64,000 bases of DNA from Chryseosolibacter sp964551035. GTDB taxonomy: Bacteria; Bacteroidota; Bacteroidia; Cytophagales; Cyclobacteriaceae. This document shows, piece after piece, positions 34,995 through 44,023 of this stretch (the stretch's first letter is position 1; each line of letters begins with the position of its first letter). A program made the position numbers and the translations under genes. The notes beneath the pieces are model-generated. The model saw only the letters and a program-made list of their open reading frames with translations, searched no databases and was not told where the DNA came from. The stretch is from contig CAZKBK010000003.1 of the NCBI GenBank assembly GCA_964551035.1, positions 136,373 through 200,372 on the forward strand, written 5' to 3'.

Positions 34995-36248
34995 TCAGTT
35001 TACCGATAGGTTAAGTCTGATTTTTTCAAATGCTGGCGTGAGCACGAGGTCCCGCGCATTTTGGGCCGCAAGGTTGTTGGAGAGTATGCTTACGGCTGGC
35101 TCGTGGTGTCCTGTTGCACCTTTCATGAGACGCCGCGCCTCCGTCCTGATTTTTTCCAGGTCGTGCTGACCCAGGTTCTCCAAAGGCGGGAGCCGGAGAT
35201 TTCTCCGGGCATGTCTGAGGTCGGCCAGGCGCCGCCAGCAGGCCAGGAGTATTGGCGAATGGTTCAATTGTTTCACCACATCCATAAACGCCTTCGCTTC
35301 GTTCATGACGATTTTCCAGGCGATATCAAGACCTCCGAAATCATCAAGCGGCGACTTGTGCATGCGTTTTACATCGTCGAGGTTGTAGAGTTCCATGCGA
35401 GGGTGATCGGCAAGCTGCCAGTTGAAATTTCTTGGCATACCAAAATCAAGGATGTACCAGGTTTTCTCGCAGTCGAAGGAGGCCTTAAGAAAGGCATCGC
35501 TGAACAAGGTCACTTCGTAATGGGTTCCTCCGACAATTACGTCGGCGTCTCTTGCGTGAAGCTGGAGTTTGTGCAACTCCAACGCCTTTGCGCCAAAAGC
35601 GTCTGCCAGTTCGCTTGCGCGCGTGAAATCCTGACTGATAATGGAGACGTTGCGCGCCCCCTCTCGATGCAGGCATTTCAACGCCATCCGCGCCACCTTG
35701 CCCGTGCCAATCACCAGTATCTTTTTGGCGCGGAGACCCTCTGCCCTTCTTGCCACCTCCGCGATCCCAACATCGACCACGGATGAGCAAAATTTATCAA
35801 GACCGGATTGGGTCCTCGCCTGTGTGGAGACGCGCACCGCTTCCCGTAAGAGGCAGTCCATGGTTATACCAATGGTGTTGGCATTGACCGCGGACCGATA
35901 ACATTCGGTCAATTGATCGCTCACACACGAATCGCCTTTGATGCGTGCAAGGAGCCCGCTTGCCACCGCAAACAGGTGCGTCACCGATTCCTGGCAGGTG
36001 GGATAGAACTGCGTGTAGTCCATGAGCCCCGGGAACGATTGGAAGAACTCCTGTAGAGGATCCATGCGGTCGTTGACCACGTAAACCGTAAATCGGTTGC
36101 AGGTAGACAAGACGAAAGACTCCTGCACGGAAGCCGCCAGGCGGCCGAGTTGCTCTTTGACAGCCGCTTCGGTTGCCAGCAGTCGTTCACGTACGTGAAG
36201 GGGTGCGTCCTGATGACTGATCTCCGCGGCAAAAATCTGGTGCGCCAT
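34995..36248 (-). CDS. Glutamyl-tRNA reductase homologue (divergent HemA)
   Basis: 417 residues with the three-domain layout of HemA, which reduces Glu-tRNA to glutamate-1-semialdehyde for tetrapyrrole synthesis. The catalytic motif STCNR is present with Cys50 and Arg52, as is His91 in VTHLFAVASG, and a Rossmann domain with VIGTGKVARMAL. The normally invariant GEPQILGQ segment is replaced by GDSCVSDQ (from residue 105), and the C-terminal dimerisation part is divergent. It lies upstream of the siroheme operon on the same strand. It may be a second HemA devoted to siroheme supply, or may have changed function. A promoter candidate TTG-N21-TACTTTTA lies at 36298-36267. Confidence 0.75.
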   Translation of the reverse strand: MAHQIFAAEISHQDAPLHVRERLLATEAAVKEQLGRLAASVQESFVLSTCNRFTVYVVNDRMDPLQEFFQSFPGLMDYTQFYPTCQESVTHLFAVASGLLARIKGDSCVSDQLTECYRSAVNANTIGITMDCLLREAVRVSTQARTQSGLDKFCSSVVDVGIAEVARRAEGLRAKKILVIGTGKVARMALKCLHREGARNVSIISQDFTRASELADAFGAKALELHKLQLHARDADVIVGGTHYEVTLFSDAFLKASFDCEKTWYILDFGMPRNFNWQLADHPRMELYNLDDVKRMHKSPLDDFGGLDIAWKIVMNEAKAFMDVVKQLNHSPILLACWRRLADLRHARRNLRLPPLENLGQHDLEKIRTEARRLMKGATGHHEPAVSILSNNLAAQNARDLVLTPAFEKIRLNLSVN

Positions 36249-36424
36249 AGGCGTAAAACTTTACCCTAAAAGTATGGGCGGCGTGGCGCGGGAATCAATC
36301 GTGGGAGGATCGTATTTTGCAATACAAGGTTTTAACAAAAAAGTTGCGTGAAAGTACTTAGGGAAAGTTTTTCCCCTGCGCAACCAGGCGCGTTCGGGGA
36401 ATGTGGCAAAGATTCGGTCAAATA

Positions 36425-37075
36425 TTACATCTTCAGAATTTTCATCTGCTGCGCTTTCTTCACAAGCTCAATGGCATTTTTCACCCCCATTTTCTTCATG
36501 AGGTTAGCGCGATGCGTTTCAACGGTTCGGTGGCTGATGAAAAGCTTGTCCGCCATCTGCTGGCTGGTCAGTCCATCGGCAATCAGCCGCACGATCTCGA
36601 CCTCCCGTTTGGTCAGCTTTGTGCTTTCATCGGCCATTTTTTTCCCTGTAACACTCTGTGAAAATTGTCTGAAGACGATCTGCTGCACCTGGCGGCTGAA
36701 GTAGTTCTTGCCCTGGAGGACGGTTTTTATGGCGTTGTCCAACTCGCTTCCGCTTTCATTCTTCACGACGTAGCCCTTCACGCCATATTCGAGGCATCGG
36801 CTGATGTAGTCTTCGTCTTCGTACATCGAGAGGATCACGATGTTGGCATCCGGGTTTGCGGCGAGGATAGCCCTCGACACCTCCATGCCGTTCATGTCCG
36901 GGAGGGAAATATCCAGCACAATAAGGTCGGGCTGAAGGCGGTTGAACATTTCCAGGGCTTCAGTTCCCGAGGACGCCTCAGCGACCACCTCCAGTTCTCC
37001 GTTTTGTCCGACGAGGTTTTTCACTCCGTCCCGCACCATGGCGTGGTCATCAGCAATAATGATCTTGTGTGGCAT
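36425..37075 (-). CDS. NarL/LuxR-type response regulator
   Basis: 216 residues. A receiver domain (about 3-120; IIADDHAMVRDG, phospho-acceptor Asp in LIVLDISLPDMNG, KNESGSE) and a LuxR-type HTH (about 148-210; LTKREVEIVRLIADGLTSQQ and SHRTVETHRANLMKKMG). The DNA-binding domain is complete. It lies 8 nt after a histidine kinase with HisKA_3 dimerisation domain, the usual partner class of NarL regulators, so they form a cognate pair. Targets are unknown. Confidence 0.92.
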   Translation of the reverse strand: MPHKIIIADDHAMVRDGVKNLVGQNGELEVVAEASSGTEALEMFNRLQPDLIVLDISLPDMNGMEVSRAILAANPDANIVILSMYEDEDYISRCLEYGVKGYVVKNESGSELDNAIKTVLQGKNYFSRQVQQIVFRQFSQSVTGKKMADESTKLTKREVEIVRLIADGLTSQQMADKLFISHRTVETHRANLMKKMGVKNAIELVKKAQQMKILKM

Positions 37076-37083
37076 AAGCTGGC

Positions 37084-38502
37084 TTATTGTTGTTTTACGG
37101 GTGCTTCAATCATAATCAGGGTACCGCGAGCCGCATCTGACTCAATCGTCATTTTTCCGCCCATGATCTCGGCGCGGTCTTTCATGTTTGTCAGGCCATG
37201 GTGTTTCGATTTATCGATCACCTTCTTCTTTTCAAAACCTTTGCCGTCGTCTTCGATCATGAGTTGCACTGTTCCGTCCTCCTCGTTAAGTTGAACGCTG
37301 ACCACACTTGCGCCGGCGTGGCGCACCGCATTGTTGATCGCTTCCTGTGCGATGCGGTACAGGTTGATCTTTTGTCCCTGTTCAAGTTGCGTTTCATCGC
37401 TCAGCGACTCGAAGACCACCCGGGTGCCGGATGTGCGTCCCATGGACGCGCAAAGCGAACGCAGGCAGGTGGCAAGGCTGAAGTCCCTCAGTTTAGCAGG
37501 CGTGAGGTTCTCGGAAATGCGCACCGACTCCTGGATGGCATCGTCGATCAGTTCTGACAATGCGCCGACGCGTTCATTCGGTGTGCCCATCCGCGCGATA
37601 TTCATTTTAATAACATTGAGAAGCTGACCCAACCCATCATGGAGGTCACGGGCGATGCGGCTTCTCTCCTGTTCCTGCCCTTCCAGCAGGGCGGCAAGGT
37701 GTCGTTTCTCAAAATCCTTAAAAAGTTTTTCATGCGCTACACGCTCCGACAGATCTTTAAATATAATTACCATTCCGATAATCTCACCGTTGTCGTTGAA
37801 CACGGGGCTCATGCTGCCCTCTCCCACGGGATGCTCATTGCCGTTGCGACACACAAGCGCAAGATTTTCAGGTAGGGAATTGGCGCGGCCGCGATGCAGG
37901 TGATTTTTGAACGGGTTGACTGGAAATTCTTCCGACAGCCGGTCTTTCAGCGAGAAAATGGTGAAGACATCGCTCCCCTGCGCTTCCCGCAAAGCCCACC
38001 CTGTGGCCATCTCCGCACTGGGGTTCATAAAGGTAACCTGGAAATGCGCATCAATGATGATCAGGCCGTCGCTGATGGAGAGGACCGTGGAATGAAACTT
38101 TTCCTCACTCTGTCTGAGCCTCGATTCAATGCTGTGCTTGTACAATGCCATCTCGATCACGGTGAACAACTCGCGGTCTTCGATCGGCTTGGTGAGGTAC
38201 CCGAAGGGTTCTGTGATCTTGGCACGCTGGATGGTTTCCCTGTCCGTAAGCGCTGTAATATAAATCACGGGAATATGGAACTTCGACCGCACCGCCCGCG
38301 CGGCTTCAATGCCATCCATGGGGCCGTTGAGCATGATGTCCATGAGCACGAGGTCGGGTTTTTGCGTTTCCACCAGGGCAAGGCCCTCCTCGCCCGAGGC
38401 CTCCGTTCCGATAACGGCGTAGCCCTCCCGTTCAAGTGTCGTACGAAGGTGCGTTGACACAATAAATGAATCTTCTATGATAAGTATGCGGCCTTTTGCC
38501 AT
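37084..38502 (-). CDS. Receiver-PAS-HisKA_3 hybrid histidine kinase
   Basis: 472 residues from the ATG at 38502; an in-frame TTG at 38514 is less likely. A complete receiver comes first (about 3-118; IIEDSFIV, LVLMDIMLNGPMDG, KPIEDREL). A PAS domain follows (about 135-255). The kinase core has the HisKA_3 H-box RIARDLHDGLGQLLNVIKMNI and a HATPase with QEAINNAVRHAGAS, EDDGKGFE and GLTNMKDRAEIMGG. There are no membrane segments, so it is cytosolic. The receiver at the N-terminus suggests it is itself controlled by another kinase, likely the one encoded 8 nt upstream. Confidence 0.9.
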   Translation of the reverse strand: MAKGRILIIEDSFIVSTHLRTTLEREGYAVIGTEASGEEGLALVETQKPDLVLMDIMLNGPMDGIEAARAVRSKFHIPVIYITALTDRETIQRAKITEPFGYLTKPIEDRELFTVIEMALYKHSIESRLRQSEEKFHSTVLSISDGLIIIDAHFQVTFMNPSAEMATGWALREAQGSDVFTIFSLKDRLSEEFPVNPFKNHLHRGRANSLPENLALVCRNGNEHPVGEGSMSPVFNDNGEIIGMVIIFKDLSERVAHEKLFKDFEKRHLAALLEGQEQERSRIARDLHDGLGQLLNVIKMNIARMGTPNERVGALSELIDDAIQESVRISENLTPAKLRDFSLATCLRSLCASMGRTSGTRVVFESLSDETQLEQGQKINLYRIAQEAINNAVRHAGASVVSVQLNEEDGTVQLMIEDDGKGFEKKKVIDKSKHHGLTNMKDRAEIMGGKMTIESDAARGTLIMIEAPVKQQ

Positions 38503-38510
38503 CCCGATCG

Positions 38511-39818
38511 TCAAAAATGAATTTGAAAGTTGGTGCCCTTCTCCCTGAGAATCTCCAGCCTTCCGCTCAATTGCCGGACGAATACGTCGATCAACTGCAT
38601 ACCAAACGAAACGCCTGCGCCGGGCGCGATGTGGTCCGGGAGAGAGATCCCATCGTCAGCCACGGAAAGCAGGTATGAACCCTTGTGCTCCCTGAAGATC
38701 ACGGTAATATTACCTTCCTTTCTCCCTCTGAACGCGTGCTTCAGCGCGTTGGTCATCACTTCATTGACGATCAATCCGCACATGATCGCGTTGTCAAGCT
38801 GGATCAGGGAGTGATCGAAAAAAGTATGCACTTTCAGCGAAAACTCGGTCGTCAGCCAGGTGGTTTGAAGATCCTGGACGAGCTTGCCGAGGTAATCCGA
38901 AATTTCCACCTTGTTGATGTTCTCCGACTGAAGAAGCCGCTCGTGAATAAGGGCGATAGAGCGGATCTTTTCACGGGTGCCTTCCAGAAAACTCCGGATG
39001 TCATCCTGTTCGACATGAATGAGTTTCAGGTAAAGGATCGAGGAGATCAGTTGAAGGTTGTTCTTCACCCGATGGTGAATCTCTTTGATCAGCGCTTCCT
39101 TTTCGCGGACGGTATCCAGCAACTTTCTTTCCGCACCCAATCTTTCGGTAATATCCTCAGCCATCATCAAAAAATGGCTACCCTGGTCGATCATTCTGAT
39201 CTGAACATCTGCATCAAACGAAGATCCGTCCTTTCGGGTGATCTTCAGTTTAAGGCTGATGAATTCCGTCTCGTTTCGGCGCAGGGAATTCAGCAGTGCG
39301 GCCAGGCCCAATTCATCAGGGAACTTGAACAATTCCGTGAGGGAAAGACGCCTGAAGGCCTCGGCACGATAGCCGACATCCCGTGCGGCAGCGGCGTTGA
39401 CGAAACTTATCCTGAGCGTGTCGGTAAAAACAATGATTCCCTGGCTAATTCCCTCCAGTGCGTCTTTGAAAACGCGGTTCATCAAAGGCGTATCTTTGGC
39501 CGGCGTCTCGGCCGGGCTAAAAATCAATATGCCGACATCCCTGTTTCGACGCCTGGCCGGGCGGTAGTGTACGCCCACCGGGATTCGCATGCCGTCACGG
39601 GTTATCGCCGTGGTCTGCATCGGTTTTTTTGTCCGCAACCTGCCGTTGAGCGCCACGAGGTCCGTCAACGAAAGCCTTTTTATCGCTGCGGATGAATACC
39701 CAAGAAAACCCAGGCCCATCGCGTTCACATCGAGGACCGACCTCGACTTGGGGTCAAACAGGACGATGGGAAACGGGTGTCCTTTCAGGAATTCGGACAG
39801 GCCTTTGGCGAGGAGCAT
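38511..39818 (-). CDS. PAS-PAS HisKA_2-type histidine kinase
   Basis: 435 residues, soluble. Two PAS-like modules (about 10-100 and 115-235; FPIVLFDPKSRSVLDVNAMGLGFLGYS and GIIVFTDTLRISFVNAAAARDVGY) precede a HisKA_2 domain with ALIKEIHHRVKNNLQLISSILYL (here IHHRVKNNLQ, phospho-His) and a HATPase domain (NEVMTNALKHAF, VADDGISLPDHI). HisKA_2 kinases usually signal to separate receivers. The next gene starts with a receiver, so a relay through it to the LuxR regulator is plausible. The input signal is unknown; PAS domains could bind haem or flavin. Confidence 0.88.
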   Translation of the reverse strand: MLLAKGLSEFLKGHPFPIVLFDPKSRSVLDVNAMGLGFLGYSSAAIKRLSLTDLVALNGRLRTKKPMQTTAITRDGMRIPVGVHYRPARRRNRDVGILIFSPAETPAKDTPLMNRVFKDALEGISQGIIVFTDTLRISFVNAAAARDVGYRAEAFRRLSLTELFKFPDELGLAALLNSLRRNETEFISLKLKITRKDGSSFDADVQIRMIDQGSHFLMMAEDITERLGAERKLLDTVREKEALIKEIHHRVKNNLQLISSILYLKLIHVEQDDIRSFLEGTREKIRSIALIHERLLQSENINKVEISDYLGKLVQDLQTTWLTTEFSLKVHTFFDHSLIQLDNAIMCGLIVNEVMTNALKHAFRGRKEGNITVIFREHKGSYLLSVADDGISLPDHIAPGAGVSFGMQLIDVFVRQLSGRLEILREKGTNFQIHF

Positions 39819-40032
39819 GGTAAAAGTGGCGCGTTATGACCCTCTAATTTATACCGGCCAGCCCATAAACCAAAAATTTATTACGGTGGCGAGCGCGCCC
39901 GACGCGACGGAACGCCCGATCCGAACCCCGCATTTATTTCATCCCGGATCGCGGATTTGTTTGGACACGGGTGAAAGAAAGCCTATAAAAAGTATATTTA
40001 CCGAGTCAACCGATCGTCAGAAATCGTTTCAC

Positions 40033-40965
40033 ATGAAGGGAAAAAAAGCTCCGAAAAAAGAATCCATCATTCCGCAGGCAAAGCTCCTCCGCCTCTTCCA
40101 GATCATTGCGGTATTGAAGTCGGGGCATTGGACCATCAAACAACTTGCTGAACGTTTTGATACCAGCGAGCGAACCATCTATCGCTACATCAACCTTCTT
40201 GAAGAAGTCGATTTTCTGATTGAAAAAGATTTTGACAACCGGTATTTTATCATCACGTCGGAAGACGATCCCACGCAGGCCCAGTTCTCGTTGGAGGAGA
40301 TGAAACTCATCAAAAAGCTGATCCAGTCCGGTACGGCCGATAATCCGCTAAAAAACCGGTTGCTGAAAAAGCTCTCGCTAAACTCCGAGCTGGACAGTGT
40401 GCCGCGCCTGTTTGTAAAAGCCCGCATCGGAAAATTTGTCGACGAACTTGCTGGCGCCATCAAAGCAAAACGTCAGGTTGTCCTGAGAAACTATCATTCG
40501 GCAAATAGCAATGAGATCCGCGACCGGCTTGTGGAGCCCATTCATTTTGGCGACAACTATCAGTCGGTCATGGCGCTGGACACCAGTGACAAGGTTTGCA
40601 AGCAATTCAAGCTCGACCGTGTCAGCGAGGTCGTTGCCATGGAAAAGGAGTTTCAGCACGAAGCGCTTCACCGCAAACATCAATCCGACATCTTCGGGTT
40701 TACCGGTGATGCGAGCACGTGGGTAACGTTGCACCTGAGCATGCGCGCCTACCTGCTCATGCGCGAGGAGTTCCCCCTTTCGGTGCCCTACCTCGACAAG
40801 CAGGAAAACGAATATGTATTCCATGGACCGGTGGCCACGTTCGAGGGTGTCGGCCGGTTTGTTCTCGGGCTGATGGACGAGGTCCGCGTGGCGGCACCCG
40901 ACGCGTTCAACGTTTTTCTCCAGCAAAAAATGGCAAACGCCTTCCGCGGCAAGGCGGAAGCATAA
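40033..40965 (+). CDS. HTH-WYL domain transcriptional regulator
   Basis: 310 residues from the ATG at 40033; the open frame extends to 39589 but that part overlaps the divergent kinase gene. An N-terminal DeoR/HTH_11-type helix-turn-helix (about 15-65, WTIKQLAERFDTSERTIYRYINLL) is followed by a WYL domain (about 140-220) and a WCX C-terminal extension (about 235-310). WYL regulators sense nucleic acid or nucleotide ligands and often sit near defence or stress genes. Here the neighbours are signalling genes and give no clear target. Confidence 0.85.
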   Translation: MKGKKAPKKESIIPQAKLLRLFQIIAVLKSGHWTIKQLAERFDTSERTIYRYINLLEEVDFLIEKDFDNRYFIITSEDDPTQAQFSLEEMKLIKKLIQSGTADNPLKNRLLKKLSLNSELDSVPRLFVKARIGKFVDELAGAIKAKRQVVLRNYHSANSNEIRDRLVEPIHFGDNYQSVMALDTSDKVCKQFKLDRVSEVVAMEKEFQHEALHRKHQSDIFGFTGDASTWVTLHLSMRAYLLMREEFPLSVPYLDKQENEYVFHGPVATFEGVGRFVLGLMDEVRVAAPDAFNVFLQQKMANAFRGKAEA

Positions 40966-40971
40966 CGAAAG

Positions 40972-41010
40972 GACGACGAGAAGTCGCGGTTGACTCCTCG
41001 TCGTCGTCCC
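40972..41010. terminator. Stem-loop between convergent genes
   Basis: GACGACGAG / CTCGTCGTC (9 bp, about 17-nt loop) lies exactly between two convergent stops. It has no T-run, so termination is only suggested by position. Confidence 0.4.
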
Positions 41011-41015
41011 GAAGG

Positions 41016-43964
41016 CTACTTCACGGACACGCGTTCACTTAGGACCAACTCACCCTGCCTTACCGTGAGGACGTAAAGGCCCTGCCTCAGCGATCCGGTA
41101 GGCTCAATGCGAAAACCGTTTCTGACTTCGTCGGCGGTGAATTCCGAATTAAGAATTTCATTGCCGGTGAAGTCCATCAGGCTGATCGTCAGCGGAGCTT
41201 CACCATCGGTCTCCACGCGGACATTGAACCCCCGCTTCGGCGCGGGGTTGGGGAAAACATCGAGATGGAGTTCAGGCTGGGTGGCGGACTCCACCGCATC
41301 CCCGGTCGCCGCCACTACCGCGGACGCGAGCGATGACTGAGGATTACCACTTCTGAAGGCTGACGCCGGGATGGTAATCCACGAGCCATTCGTGTCAGGC
41401 CCCTTGTATTGTACCGTGAGTGAATGCACGCCATCGTAGTCGAAGAACTTTACAACGATGCGTCTGGCGCCCGCGCCCAGCGACCGGTTAGCGCCGGTAA
41501 CGGTCTTGTTGCCATGCACACCGTCGTTGTTTACCACGATTGCCCCATCGAGTTCCACACGCGAACCGTCGCTCGAGGTTGTTCGGAACTGGTAGGTTCC
41601 CGCGTCGGCGACGTAGAGGTATCCGTCGAATTTGAAATTGAAATAGTCCTCTTGCGTCCGCGGCGACAGCGTTACAGCTGAAACGTGTCCGGTAAACTCC
41701 GGGACACCATTCCAGTTGATCTGGTCGATATCGGTCCACGCCCCTGTCGTGTGTTCGTAGTAAAGTCCTTCAGCGTAGGTATCCGCCGTAGCCGTATTGC
41801 TGGGTGCGCTGAGGTTTCCATCCAGGTCTTCCGCCTTGACGACAAAGTCATAGACGTGGTTCAGGTCCAGGTCTGTAAGCGTAAATTGCGTGACTGGCGA
41901 CCCCGTTGTTTTTGATTGGGTACCATAATAGATCCGGTATTGCTTGATGCCCGTGTTGTCGGTCGACGCCGTCCAATTCAATGTGATGGTCTTGATACCG
42001 GTTTCCGCAGCAGTCAGGTTGGTGGGTGACGTTGGCGCCTGCGTGTCACCGCTTGTATGCACCTGAAGCCAGGCGTTGGATGCTGAAGGCGTATAGTTGG
42101 ACCGCCCCGTGTTGCTCACGGCCCTGATCTTGTAGTGATACGTCGTTGAGGGTTCCAGTCCGGAATCCGTAAATGTCCTCACGTTGGGACCCGTCAGGGC
42201 GGGCATTTCCCACTTGGAGTATGTTGTACCGCTGATCACCTGCCGCCGCCAGATCTCGAAACCCCCTTCGTTGGAGGCGTTCTCATTCCAGTTCAGTTTT
42301 ACGGAAGTGGATGACATGACTTGTCCCGTAAAATTTGTGGGTGCGCTGATATTGACGGGCGCCTGATTGTTGAACACGACGTGTTTTGCGACGGAGGGTG
42401 GTGTCGGGCACATCGAGGCGTCCTTCACGATGAGTGTATACGCGCCGTTTCCCGGGCACGGCCCACCCGAGCAATTACCCGCCGAGAATCGCACGTAGCG
42501 CGTGGTGTCATCGCGGCTGCCGGGAAGGTTTTGGAGCACGCCATTCTTGTACCAATAATAGTAAGCCGCGTTTGCCGTGGTGTATAAGTGCGCGTAGTTG
42601 TAGTTGTTGAGATCCCTGAGCAACACTGTGCCGGTTTGTTCGACGACCGGCGGGCCGGGATTCACGTCCGTGACGTTGACAGGGTCCGACCATTCATTCC
42701 AGTCTCCTGAAGACGGATTTTTAACCCTGCTGAAGCGCGCGCGGTAGGTTCCCGTGGTGGTCGCTTCGTACGTGGCAGCCGTGGCACCCGATATCGTCAC
42801 GCCATTGCGTTGCCATTGATAAGCATGGAAGCCTTTGGCCACGGCCATCCTCACACCTTCTCCGGTCGTATGGCAAATGTTTGCCACGCCACCGAACACG
42901 TGAACGCGCGCCTTCGTCTGATCCAGCATCCAACTGAAGAAGTCGGGTTCATTGTAGGCTGTGTTCCACACGCCATGGCCAAGGTTGGCATACATCGAAT
43001 AGCGAACGTGCATACCCGCGGCGCGAAAGGTCCGGATGTAGTTCTCCGTTTTCGTGGGTGTGGGCGACACGTCCTGGCCGCCCTGAAATATCCAAAACGG
43101 AATGTGGGCAATGCTGGGCAATTGTTGCTGATTAATGACACCCGCTTCAGAGGGTGCCGACATGGGCAGCGCCGCGGCAAACAACCACGGCGCACGCTTC
43201 AGGGCTTCATAGACGGCGATGCCACCATTGGACAGCCCATGAATGTAAATCCGGTCCGGATCGATGTTGTGTTTATTGACCAGTAACCGGATGAGACGGA
43301 TCGCATCCTGGACCGTTCCGGCATACCATCCGTTAAGGTTCTGTGGAAACAACACAAATCCGGGGAAAGCCCTGGGATGAAGCGTCGGGTCATCAGGAAG
43401 CCGCGACCCCGCGCGATTGCGCGCGTCAAGGTGTGGTTTCCCGCCGTGTAACAGATTATGGTCATTATTCAACAATTCCGATGTGGAAGTTGTGGGTGCC
43501 GGAGGATTGTTCGCGTTGGGATTATAGTTTCGGTCGTCATGGTAGCAGTTGTTGTCCCAGCAGTTTCCCCTTTCGCCAGCCCCATGCATCATGACCACCA
43601 GGGGGTACCCTTTCGAATAGCCAGGTTGATACCCTCCCGGAAACAACAGCCGGTAGTTCATGATGAAGTAGTCGTTGTTGCCGCTTTTCTCGCGAAGATT
43701 GCCCTGCGTATAAGGGGAAGAGTCCCACCCTGTCATGTCGCGGTAGGTATTGGTCCTGGTTCCCCCACTTTGCCGGTAGCTGAACGTCTTGTTCTCCTGC
43801 AGATAGTAGTATCGCGTCGCCGATTTTCGCAGACGGATGTCGAGGGTTCCGTAGGGCATGTTCGAATTATAAATATAGGAGGTGTCCACCTGCGCCTGGA
43901 CACTGCAAGAAAGCAACAAGGCAATGCCGCCAAGCGCTGTCCTGAGGTAGTAAAGTTTTTTCAT
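41016..43964 (-). CDS. Secreted multidomain esterase-like protein with FN3, PA14 and T9SS sorting domain
   Basis: 982 residues from the ATG at 43964 (MKKLYYLRTALGG). The signal peptide ends near residue 25 (VQAQV). Residues about 80-350 are an alpha/beta-hydrolase of the PHB-depolymerase/feruloyl-esterase kind, with LVVMMHGAGERG and the nucleophile elbow HGLSNGG, a His in GHGVWNTAY. Two Ig-like segments follow (about 360-540), then two FN3 domains (about 555-740), a PA14 carbohydrate-binding type domain (about 745-880) and a T9SS type A tail (about 905-982, VFPNPAPKRGFNV to the terminal RVSVK). It is predicted to be exported to the surface to attack a polymer or polysaccharide ester. Confidence 0.85.
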   Translation of the reverse strand: MKKLYYLRTALGGIALLLSCSVQAQVDTSYIYNSNMPYGTLDIRLRKSATRYYYLQENKTFSYRQSGGTRTNTYRDMTGWDSSPYTQGNLREKSGNNDYFIMNYRLLFPGGYQPGYSKGYPLVVMMHGAGERGNCWDNNCYHDDRNYNPNANNPPAPTTSTSELLNNDHNLLHGGKPHLDARNRAGSRLPDDPTLHPRAFPGFVLFPQNLNGWYAGTVQDAIRLIRLLVNKHNIDPDRIYIHGLSNGGIAVYEALKRAPWLFAAALPMSAPSEAGVINQQQLPSIAHIPFWIFQGGQDVSPTPTKTENYIRTFRAAGMHVRYSMYANLGHGVWNTAYNEPDFFSWMLDQTKARVHVFGGVANICHTTGEGVRMAVAKGFHAYQWQRNGVTISGATAATYEATTTGTYRARFSRVKNPSSGDWNEWSDPVNVTDVNPGPPVVEQTGTVLLRDLNNYNYAHLYTTANAAYYYWYKNGVLQNLPGSRDDTTRYVRFSAGNCSGGPCPGNGAYTLIVKDASMCPTPPSVAKHVVFNNQAPVNISAPTNFTGQVMSSTSVKLNWNENASNEGGFEIWRRQVISGTTYSKWEMPALTGPNVRTFTDSGLEPSTTYHYKIRAVSNTGRSNYTPSASNAWLQVHTSGDTQAPTSPTNLTAAETGIKTITLNWTASTDNTGIKQYRIYYGTQSKTTGSPVTQFTLTDLDLNHVYDFVVKAEDLDGNLSAPSNTATADTYAEGLYYEHTTGAWTDIDQINWNGVPEFTGHVSAVTLSPRTQEDYFNFKFDGYLYVADAGTYQFRTTSSDGSRVELDGAIVVNNDGVHGNKTVTGANRSLGAGARRIVVKFFDYDGVHSLTVQYKGPDTNGSWITIPASAFRSGNPQSSLASAVVAATGDAVESATQPELHLDVFPNPAPKRGFNVRVETDGEAPLTISLMDFTGNEILNSEFTADEVRNGFRIEPTGSLRQGLYVLTVRQGELVLSERVSVK

Positions 43965-44023
43965 AAGAATGATTTTCCTGAGGATAAGGAAAATCATGCC
44001 CGCAACCGTGCATTGAAGCCGAC

